From positions 97,267 through 161,266 of the forward strand of contig ONBC01000001.1 of NCBI GenBank assembly GCA_900315955.1: DNA of 64,000 bases, given 5' to 3'. This stretch comes from an uncultured Prevotella sp. (GTDB taxonomy: Bacteria; Bacteroidota; Bacteroidia; Bacteroidales; Bacteroidaceae). The position numbers were made by a program, and so were the translations under genes. The stretch's first letter is position 1, and the number at the start of each line of letters is the position of its first letter. Below the pieces are notes generated by a model. That model was not told where the DNA came from and ran no database searches. It saw nothing but the letters and a program-made list of their open reading frames with translations. Shown in pieces: positions 28,986-35,921 of this stretch.

Positions 28986-29981
28986 ATGAAACTGCGACAT
29001 TCTCTCCCCCTGTTGTTCACCATGCTCGTGCTGATGCTCTCTTCGTGCTATCAGCACCGCCCGGTGCACAAACGCAACCACAACACACCGCTTTCTGAGC
29101 ATACCATTGATTCGTTGTCGTTCTTCCAGACACACCATTACACGAACAACTACAACTTCGTGGTGCGGGCCGACTCGCTCGTCCTGCTTCGCCAGATGCC
29201 GGAAGAAGAGGTGGCGGGCATGGAAACCGACTCGTTCAGTGTGTATAAAGGAGATCATGTCGCAGTGGCTGATATCAAGATTGTACCCGCCGACTCCATC
29301 GACTCGGTGTGGGTACAACTTGCCAATGACACCTCTGCCTTCGGATGGACACATGAGAAGACGATGCTGCCACGCGTCATGCCCGACGACCCCATCTCGC
29401 AGTTCATCTCTGCCTTCTCCGACTCTCACCTCATCATCTTTCTGATTGTCGTAGGCCTTTTCGGAGCCAGTTACCTGTTGTGGAAAGTGTTCAAGAAGAA
29501 AACGTATATCGTACATTTCCACGACATCGACTCCGTCTACCCCACCCTGCTTTGCATCATCGTAGCAAGCGCGGCAACATTCTACGCCACCATCCAGCTT
29601 TTTGCGCCTCAGCTCTGGCAGCATTTCTATTTTCATCCTTCGCTCAACCCGTTCTCTGTACCACCCGTTTTGATGGTCTTCCTGTTGTCTGTTTGGGCTA
29701 TGCTCATCGTGGGTATCGCCTGTGTGGATGACATCTACCACAAACTGTCGGCACCACAGGCTGTTCTTTATCTCGCCGGCTTAGTGGCCGTTTGTGCCAT
29801 CGACTACATCGTCTTCAGCGTCACCACGCTCTATTATGTCGGCTATCCTTTGCTTATAGCCTACATCATCTTTGCCTGCTACCGCCATTGGCGCAACCGC
29901 ACCGTCTTCATATGTGGCAACTGTGGCAGGCCCATCAAGCACAAAGGCCGTTGCCCATATTGCGGAGCGATGAACGACTGA
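28986..29981 (+). CDS. Membrane lipoprotein with C-terminal zinc ribbon, unknown function
   Basis: Protein of 331 residues: a lipobox (LSSC, near residue 21), a periplasmic domain to about residue 140 with an SH3-like look (VYKGDHVAVADI, SAFGWTHEKTML), five or so membrane helices, then a cytoplasmic zinc ribbon at the very end (CGNCG and CPYCG). A lipid anchor on one end and a zinc finger on the other is an uncommon layout. It starts 11 bp after fhs and may be co-transcribed. Function not recognised. Confidence 0.75.
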   Translation: MKLRHSLPLLFTMLVLMLSSCYQHRPVHKRNHNTPLSEHTIDSLSFFQTHHYTNNYNFVVRADSLVLLRQMPEEEVAGMETDSFSVYKGDHVAVADIKIVPADSIDSVWVQLANDTSAFGWTHEKTMLPRVMPDDPISQFISAFSDSHLIIFLIVVGLFGASYLLWKVFKKKTYIVHFHDIDSVYPTLLCIIVASAATFYATIQLFAPQLWQHFYFHPSLNPFSVPPVLMVFLLSVWAMLIVGIACVDDIYHKLSAPQAVLYLAGLVAVCAIDYIVFSVTTLYYVGYPLLIAYIIFACYRHWRNRTVFICGNCGRPIKHKGRCPYCGAMND

Positions 29982-30043
29982 AGCATCCTGACTTTCCGAG
30001 AATTTTCCAGGAAAAGATCCTCCCGCCACGGTAAGCCTATCAA

Positions 30044-30157
30044 CGCTATAAAGCTTATAAAATCTATAAAGTCTATAAAATCTATAAATCCTATAAAATC
30101 TATAAAATCTATAAAATCTATAAAGTCTATAATGTCTATAAGGCCTATCAAGCCTAT
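30044..30157. repeat. TCTATAAAA 9-bp tandem repeat, tract 5
   Basis: About eleven 9-bp units with core TCTATAAA between convergent genes. Its right edge (CCTATCAAGCCTAT) supplies the TAG stop of the antiporter gene (30156-30154, minus strand). Confidence 0.85.
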
Positions 30158-32403
30158 TCCTCCGGCAGGCTCTTAAGCGATGCCTTCTCTCCTACCACCC
30201 AGACGATGTCGCCCTTGGCAAACCGGTGGTTGGGGTTGATACGCGTGAGGTTGTCCTGACCTTCCTCCAGTCCCACGACCATACAGTTGTATTGCTCGCG
30301 GATGCCACTCTCACGCAGGGTCTTGCCAATGAACGGACTGGCAGCGCCAAGCTTCAGCTTCTGCAGTTTCATCTCCCGCTGCTCGACATGCGGGTCATCA
30401 GGCACGAGCTCTTTCTTGACAGCATTGGCAAAGGTCTGCAGCTGTTCATCGTTGCCGATGACCTGCAGATGGTCGTCGGGAAAGATGATACAGTCGCCGC
30501 CGGGGATGTTCAACCGCTGATGGCCGCGCAGGATACTGCTCACGTAGACACCGAAGCGGGTGCTGAGCCGCAGCTGGCCGAGCGACTTACCGACCCAGGA
30601 AGAGTCGTCGGGAATGACCACATCCGAGATGTGAATGTCCCGGTCGATGAGCTTATTCTCGAAGAGCGGCCGCTGCCGTCCTTCCACCCGGGCCATGATC
30701 TCACGCGAGTTGAGGTTGGTGATGAAGCGGCGTTCCATACTGATAGACCGCTTCTTCAGTCGGCGCGAGAGAATCATCAGGACGATGACGACGACGGCAA
30801 TCGTGATGACGACGGCATTGGCGAAACGTGCCAAATAGTTGCAGATATAAAAGAGGATCGCGGCTGCTATCGCCATCCGGAAGAGAACGGTGAAGATCAG
30901 CGGCAACCGGTTGAGGCGACTCTCCGTCCAAAGCAATTTAAACTCCTCGCTGTGGTTGTTCTTCATCACCAAAGCCCGCATGAAAGGCGAGATACAGACG
31001 AGCGTGAGCAGGCCTGTCGCTCCGTTGGCCCACCAGTGAGGCAGCAGATGACGGAAAAACTGAAGCACAAACGTCAGCATCACAGCCGTCACGGCAATGC
31101 AAAGCACGGTATAGACCAGCGTATTGAGACCCATCTTCTTCAGCAGACCCCTCCACACATTGTTCTCCTTCGTCGTTGTCTGATGCGCCGTACCCATGTG
31201 GTCGAGCCGACGCACCCAGCGACGCGGCATCAGCTTCGTCAGACCATTGTAAGCCGGTACCGCCGCACGGATCATATAAGGCGTGATGAAGGTCGTCACG
31301 ACACTTACCGCCACGATGACGGGATAGATAAAGTCGCTGATGACTTTCAACGACAAGCCCAACGAGGCGATGATGAACGCGAACTCTCCGACCTGCGCCA
31401 TGGAGAAACCGCAGCGCATAGCCGTCTTCAGCGGCTGCCCCGAAAGCATGTAACTGAAAGAGCCAAAGACAGCCTGACCCACCATGATCGCCAGAACCAA
31501 AACGATGATAGGCACCGCATAGCTGACCAACACATGCGGATCGACGAGCATACCCACAGAAACGAAGAAGATGGCACCAAACAGATTCTTCACCGGCGCG
31601 ACAACTTTCTCTATGCGCTCCACCTCGATGGTCTCTGCTAAGATACTGCCCATGACGAAGGCACCGAAAGCCGAAGAGAAACCGACGGCCGTACTGATCC
31701 AGGCCATGGCACAACAAAGGCCGAGAGCCACGATGACCAACGTCTCGTCGGTCATCAGCCTACGCGTGACTCGGAGGAACGAAGGCACGAGATAAAGACC
31801 GACGATAAACCAGAGGATGAGGAAGAACCCTATCTTCAACAGCGAGCCCACCATCTGCGCGCCATCAGGATTGCTGCCCGAGGCGATGGCCGAAAGCATG
31901 ACCATCATCACGATGGCAAGGATATCCTCCAAGATGAGCACGCTCATCACGAGCTTGGCAAACGACTGTTGCGACAGGCCCATGTCGTCGTAAGCCTTAT
32001 AGATGATGGTCGTCGAAGACATGGCGAGCATGCCGCCAAGGAAAATACAGTCCATATGCCCCCATCCAAAGAGATGACCCACGACCATGCCTGTCATCGA
32101 CATAAAGAAAATAGTGCTCACGGCTGCTATCACCGGTGCCAGACCCATCTTCAGAATCTTCTTGAAGGAGAAGTCGAGACCGAGGGAGAACAGCAGGAAC
32201 ATGACTCCGATGTCGGCCCAGGTCTTGATATCAGCCTTGTCGACAACCGACATTGTCAACGGCAGATGAGGCGAGACGATGAACCCTGCCACGATATAGC
32301 CTAACACCAACGGTTGCTTGAGCCGCTTAAAGATAAGCGTCACGATACCTGCAACGATCAGTATCAGTGCAAGGTCTTTAACGAGTGCGGGGAGTTCTGC
32401 CAT
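30154..32403 (-). CDS. Cation/proton antiporter, CPA2 family, with RCK_C domains
   Basis: Protein of 749 residues. The first ~390 residues form the Na+/H+ exchanger fold with about 12 helices (GYIVAGFIVSPH, FSLGLDFSFKK, SSTTIIYKAYDD are typical CPA2/KefB blocks). A second membrane region spans about 420-540. The C-terminus holds two TrkA-C/RCK_C-like regulatory modules (near 590-665 and 680-745: GGDCIIFPDDHLQVIGNDEQL, KGDIVWVVGEKASLK). Likely exchanges K+ or Na+ for protons in response to a cytoplasmic ligand. No NAD-binding RCK_N domain is seen. Confidence 0.88.
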   Translation of the reverse strand: MAELPALVKDLALILIVAGIVTLIFKRLKQPLVLGYIVAGFIVSPHLPLTMSVVDKADIKTWADIGVMFLLFSLGLDFSFKKILKMGLAPVIAAVSTIFFMSMTGMVVGHLFGWGHMDCIFLGGMLAMSSTTIIYKAYDDMGLSQQSFAKLVMSVLILEDILAIVMMVMLSAIASGSNPDGAQMVGSLLKIGFFLILWFIVGLYLVPSFLRVTRRLMTDETLVIVALGLCCAMAWISTAVGFSSAFGAFVMGSILAETIEVERIEKVVAPVKNLFGAIFFVSVGMLVDPHVLVSYAVPIIVLVLAIMVGQAVFGSFSYMLSGQPLKTAMRCGFSMAQVGEFAFIIASLGLSLKVISDFIYPVIVAVSVVTTFITPYMIRAAVPAYNGLTKLMPRRWVRRLDHMGTAHQTTTKENNVWRGLLKKMGLNTLVYTVLCIAVTAVMLTFVLQFFRHLLPHWWANGATGLLTLVCISPFMRALVMKNNHSEEFKLLWTESRLNRLPLIFTVLFRMAIAAAILFYICNYLARFANAVVITIAVVVIVLMILSRRLKKRSISMERRFITNLNSREIMARVEGRQRPLFENKLIDRDIHISDVVIPDDSSWVGKSLGQLRLSTRFGVYVSSILRGHQRLNIPGGDCIIFPDDHLQVIGNDEQLQTFANAVKKELVPDDPHVEQREMKLQKLKLGAASPFIGKTLRESGIREQYNCMVVGLEEGQDNLTRINPNHRFAKGDIVWVVGEKASLKSLPEE

Positions 32404-32430
32404 AGAATATCTTTTTTATCGGTTCCATTA

Positions 32431-32523
32431 TCTCTATTCTTCTCTATTGCCTCTATTTTCTCTATTCTTCTCTATAGCCTCTATTTCCTCTATCGCTTCT
32501 ATTTTCTCTATCGCCTCTATTCA
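32431..32523. repeat. CTCTATTNN 9-bp tandem repeat, tract 6
   Basis: About ten 9-bp units with core CTCTAT between the antiporter start and the 3' end of the next lipoprotein gene; the stop of the latter (32523-32521) abuts the array. Same TCTAT core and 9-bp period as the tracts at 30.0 and 56.9 kb. Confidence 0.85.
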
Positions 32524-32967
32524 GAATTTCCTGAAGTACAGCCTCAGGCGGCGGGAGCGCAGCACCATCTTCTTACCGCTTAAAGCCTCCTTTTTATAGT
32601 GAACCTCAAGACTGTCGATGCCATATTGCTTCATGGCTGAGGGATCGGTCACAGGAATGTCACCCGAGCCCTCGCCTTCGTCATGTCCCCTATTATAATA
32701 AGGTGTAAAGATCGTTAGACTGTCCGATGTCTGACGGAAACGGAAGAAGAAACCGTCAGAGCCACCCTGCAACGACATCAGCTTCACCTCAAAGGCCCAG
32801 AAAAGCTTTGACTGAGACAGATCCGCAGAGCCACCGGTGGAGAGTGTGTCAACGCGTTCCAAATGCCAGAAGCCGTCGAGGTCGCCGTTGTCAATGCTTT
32901 CCAAGTCACAGGAAGTGAAGAGGGAAAAAGAGAACAGACTCAAAAGAAGTATCGTTATATTTTTCAT
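32521..32967 (-). CDS. Small lipocalin-like lipoprotein, unknown function
   Basis: Protein of 148 residues with a lipobox (FTSC, Cys20) and a beta-rich body starting GDLDGFWHLERVDTL, which resembles the lipocalin-like domains common in Bacteroidota lipoproteins. The ATG at 32967 begins the signal peptide; a longer frame to 33207 overlaps the PrsW gene and is not used. No further function can be given. Confidence 0.72.
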   Translation of the reverse strand: MKNITILLLSLFSFSLFTSCDLESIDNGDLDGFWHLERVDTLSTGGSADLSQSKLFWAFEVKLMSLQGGSDGFFFRFRQTSDSLTIFTPYYNRGHDEGEGSGDIPVTDPSAMKQYGIDSLEVHYKKEALSGKKMVLRSRRLRLYFRKF

Positions 32968-32978
32968 CGTAGGTAATT

Positions 32979-34007
32979 TTAATTGTTTCTCAGCCGCTCT
33001 CTCAGTTTTCCGCTGTGCCTCATATAAGCCATGAGCAGGATAACACTCAGGAAGGCGATGCCGAGCGAGATGGCATAGAGCACGCCGGCAAAGGAGTCGT
33101 AAAGCCCGTGGAGCGTAGCAGGAATGACCAAAGCCAAGAACCACAGGGCATGACGGTAACGCGGATAGAGCCCCGCCATGCCAATGAAATAACCGGCGAT
33201 GCCACACCAGATAGCATGGATAAACGGCAGCGAGGTCAGACGCGCGATGTTCAGGATGAAGGCCGTAGTATAGTCGGCGCGGATATTGATCGTCGTCTGA
33301 TACTGCACCCCCTCGAACACACCGAAAGCAATGCCGGCCATAAGACCATAGTAGACCATCGTCTGCGGCAGCATCGGCTCCCGGCTGCGGCGCTGAAGGA
33401 TGAAAAGCGGAATCATCTTCGTAAACTCCTCCGTCAGACCCACACCTAAGACATAACCGATGATGCTCACCGGGAAAGCCGCCTCGGTGAAGACATTGAA
33501 AAAGTTGAGCTGATGGAGTGTACCGAAGATGAGGAACACGCCTGCCTGGGTGAGAAAGAACGTCCAGATCGTCGTAGAGGTATGAACCTGCCGGGTGCGG
33601 AACATATAGGCGAAGAACAGTCCCCAGATCGTCGCGAAATAGAGCGAGACGGCATAGAAGACAAGCAGGCCGCCGATAGGCAGGAGCATGATGACCGAGA
33701 GCGACAGACCCACGACAGCGAGGATGAGCAACCGCTTGTCCTCGAAGAGCGAATGGCGCTCAATGTCTTCCTTGGGAAGGATAAAGTCGCGCCCCACATG
33801 GGCGAGCTGTCTGAGGAGCGAGCCGTTGCTCTTTATGCTTGGACGGAGGCCGCGGCGGAGCAGCATCTCCTTGATCGTTCCCGCCTCCCCGGTTTCCGGG
33901 TCGCGCGCTTTGTCGTTAAGCAGCAACCGGCCGTCCTCCACAAACCGCGCCACCTCGCGCTCATCGTAGGGGCCATAGTCGTGCGTGTTTCTCGTGATGA
34001 TAAGCAT
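32979..34007 (-). CDS. PrsW-family intramembrane metalloprotease
   Basis: Protein of 342 residues. An N-terminal GYF_2-like domain (about 1-55, with YGPYDEREVARFVEDGRL) precedes eight or so membrane helices. The PrsW/CPBP-type catalytic motif GLTEEFTKMIPLF (Glu-Glu-x-x-Lys) lies near residue 190, and downstream conserved histidines are in PFIHAIWCGIAGYFIG and ATLHGLYDSF. Related enzymes cleave anti-sigma factors or other membrane proteins; the target here is unknown. It lies 9 bp after metA on the same strand. Confidence 0.85.
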   Translation of the reverse strand: MLIITRNTHDYGPYDEREVARFVEDGRLLLNDKARDPETGEAGTIKEMLLRRGLRPSIKSNGSLLRQLAHVGRDFILPKEDIERHSLFEDKRLLILAVVGLSLSVIMLLPIGGLLVFYAVSLYFATIWGLFFAYMFRTRQVHTSTTIWTFFLTQAGVFLIFGTLHQLNFFNVFTEAAFPVSIIGYVLGVGLTEEFTKMIPLFILQRRSREPMLPQTMVYYGLMAGIAFGVFEGVQYQTTINIRADYTTAFILNIARLTSLPFIHAIWCGIAGYFIGMAGLYPRYRHALWFLALVIPATLHGLYDSFAGVLYAISLGIAFLSVILLMAYMRHSGKLRERLRNN

Positions 34008-34016
34008 AGAAGAATA

Positions 34017-34934
34017 CTATTTGATGTCGCTGATGTTGTAAGGAGTCTCCTGGTAGACGTAATAGTCGATCCAGTTGCTGTAGAACAAGTTGGCCGCCGA
34101 GCGCCACCGCACTTTATACCCCCTCTCCGGATCGTCGTCGCGGTAATAGTGTTGCGGCATGGCCACATCGTCGCGCTTGCCCAAGTCACGATGATACTCA
34201 TTGTCAAGCGTGTTCGGCGCATACTCCAAATGACCCAAGATATAAAATTCACGCCCTTCACGCGAGCTCACAATGCTCACGCCGGCCTCGGGTGAGGTCG
34301 CTAAGATTTTCAGTCCGGGCTCCTTGTCGATGTCGGCTTTCCGCACCTCGGTATGGCGGGAATGCGGCATGTAGAACATGTCGTCGAAGCCACGGAAGAT
34401 TGGCAGACGCTCATCAAGGGGATAAGTCTTGAAGATGCCAAACTTCTTCATCGGCAACTGATACTTGGGAATGCCATAGAAATGATACAGTGCCGCCATA
34501 GCGCCCCAACAGAGGTAGAGCGTAGACTGGACGTTGTGGCGTGCCCAGTCGACGATCTCGTTAAACTCCTTCCAATAGTCTACATTCTCATAAGGAATGG
34601 TCTCCACGGGTGCGCCCGTGACGATCATGCCGTCAAACTTCTGCTTCATCAGCTCCTCTGAGTCACGATAGAACATCATCATGTGCTCGATAGGCGTGTT
34701 CTTCGACGTATGGCTCTTGAGCCTCATGAAATAAATCTCAAGCTGCAGCGGCGTGTTCGACAGCAGACGGACGAGGTCGGTCTCCGTCGTCACTTTCATC
34801 GGCATGAGGTTGAGGATGACGATGCGCAGCGGACGGATCTGCTGCGAATGGGCACGGGTCTCGTCCATCACGAAGATGTTCTCTTTCTTGAGAATATCGA
34901 TGGCCGGGAGCTTATCTGGTAATCTTAAAGGCAT
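34017..34934 (-). CDS. metA: Homoserine O-acyltransferase MetA, predicted acetyl-CoA type
   Basis: Protein of 305 residues of the MetA family, acylating homoserine in the first step of methionine synthesis. The nucleophile is Cys142 (LYLCWGAMAALYHF), with His and Glu in FYILGHLEYAPN. Residue 111 is Glu (TGAPVE). In this family Glu111 has been linked to acetyl-CoA use and Gly111 to succinyl-CoA, so the product should be O-acetylhomoserine. That is the substrate of MetY-type enzymes such as the one at 10.4 kb. A TAACTTTG box lies 37 bp upstream. Confidence 0.92.
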   Translation of the reverse strand: MPLRLPDKLPAIDILKKENIFVMDETRAHSQQIRPLRIVILNLMPMKVTTETDLVRLLSNTPLQLEIYFMRLKSHTSKNTPIEHMMMFYRDSEELMKQKFDGMIVTGAPVETIPYENVDYWKEFNEIVDWARHNVQSTLYLCWGAMAALYHFYGIPKYQLPMKKFGIFKTYPLDERLPIFRGFDDMFYMPHSRHTEVRKADIDKEPGLKILATSPEAGVSIVSSREGREFYILGHLEYAPNTLDNEYHRDLGKRDDVAMPQHYYRDDDPERGYKVRWRSAANLFYSNWIDYYVYQETPYNISDIK

Positions 34935-34970
34935 TGGCTTTCCTTTCCCTTACATTATTTAATTTAAGAG

Positions 34971-34978
34971 CAAAGTTA
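34971..34978 (-). promoter_or_regulatory. Candidate -7 box for metA
   Basis: TAACTTTG on the minus strand, full TAnnTTTG match; predicted start near 34964, a leader of about 30 nt. Confidence 0.65.
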
Positions 34979-35262
34979 CGAATTTATTGGAAGAATAAGA
35001 AAAAAGCAAGGATAAAATAATCATGTCAACAAGGGGATTCGAGTTTCTCAGAGCTATATCACATGCTTCCGACTTTAGAAGAACACGTTGACAACACAGG
35101 TGCAGATATCCGTGCCGGAGATCTGATTTTTCTTTACAAAAAGTAAAAAGTCAGGACAACGGGAATGGTGCGAAAGAGAACGCAAAAGGGAGGTATGAAA
35201 GGAGAAAAACAGGGTTGCCGGGTGAAAAACAGGGATAAGGAGCCGACCTTTCTATAGTAATG

Positions 35263-35353
35263 CCACTGACATTCAACGGTTATGAAGGTTACTTTACCGT
35301 TAAATGTCAGTGACCTAACGCAGTAAAGTACCCGACCTAACGCTGTTAGGTCG
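35263..35353. repeat. Palindrome cluster in the metA-nrdD gap
   Basis: The 987-bp gap 34935-35921 has no credible gene. This part holds a long interrupted hairpin (CACTGACATT/AATGTCAGTG extended by AACGGT/ACCGTT; arms 35263-35280 and 35296-35312) and a perfect one (CGACCTAAC-GCT-GTTAGGTCG, 35333-35353). GACCTAACGC occurs twice, 22 bp apart. Confidence 0.65.
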
Positions 35354-35541
35354 GACGTTTGAGAGGATAAGAAAAGTCTTATGAAGGCTAAAAATTTATA
35401 AGATGCTGATTGACAGTCATTTCCCAACTCGGCCTATAATCGCGTTATTTCCGAGCGACCTCCGCTTTGGTCGAAAAGAATCGATTCTCAGCGGGGGTTG
35501 AAAAAAATAAATCTTGACACTTACTACATCCTGACTCATCG

Positions 35542-35690
35542 AGAAGTTGTATCTCTTCCTACCAAGAAGCCCTGCCACGGACCTCCGCGCCCATGTCCTG
35601 TTGTGCGGTCTTAGACAGGAAGAGGAACGTCACGGAGTAGGGTCTCTTTTAGACGGTTTAGGAGGATAATCTACAACTTTATTTGAGCAA
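35542..35690 (+). other. Potentially structured non-coding region upstream of nrdD
   Basis: Nested inverted segments: AAGTTGTA near 35545 pairs with TACAACTT near 35671, CTCTTCCT with AGGAAGAG inside it, and CCGCGC with GTGCGG (via one G-T pair) at the centre. No open reading frame fits and no known RNA family is recognised. It lies upstream of the likely nrdD promoter, so it may be separate from the nrdD leader. Confidence 0.35.
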
Positions 35691-35775
35691 AATCGGCTAA
35701 CTCACTGATAACCAAAACAGAATAAAATAGTTGAAAAAAGATAGGCAAAAGTGTTCCAACTTATTCAATTATTTA

Positions 35776-35783
35776 CTACCTTT
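35776..35783 (+). promoter_or_regulatory. Candidate -7 box for nrdDG
   Basis: TACCTTTG, a full TAnnTTTG match, predicting a start near 35790 and a leader of about 130 nt. It rules out translation from the in-frame ATG at 35751. Confidence 0.65.
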
Positions 35784-35921
35784 GCAAACGAAAAGCAAAC
35801 CAAAATCAACAACTTCGGAGAGAGATTGAGACCAAGAAGTTTTCCAAAACGGATAACTTTTGATTTTCAAAAACACAAAAAGTTTTCCGATTTTATTCAC
35901 AAAAATATTTCAAAAATTGCC

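Noticed and set aside
29879-30151. Minus-strand frame encoding repeated Phe-Ile-Asp
   Set aside because: Produced by the 9-bp TCTATAAAA array, unlike pstS where the repeat joins a real protein.
30226-31641. 471-residue frame antisense to the antiporter gene
   Set aside because: A shadow of a GC-rich conserved gene; rich in His, Arg and Asp with no family motif.
35134-35427. 97-residue minus-strand frame in the metA-nrdD gap
   Set aside because: It spans the palindrome cluster, has no family character or signal, and its residues follow from the repeats.
21463-35500. Shared ATTCTCAGCGGGG at about 21463 and 35483
   Set aside because: The first copy is the coding end of the acyltransferase gene; two copies of 13 bases are too little to call an element.
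35751-35921. 57-residue N-terminal extension of nrdD
   Set aside because: The TACCTTTG promoter box lies inside it and the ATP-cone domain starts exactly at the ATG at 35922.
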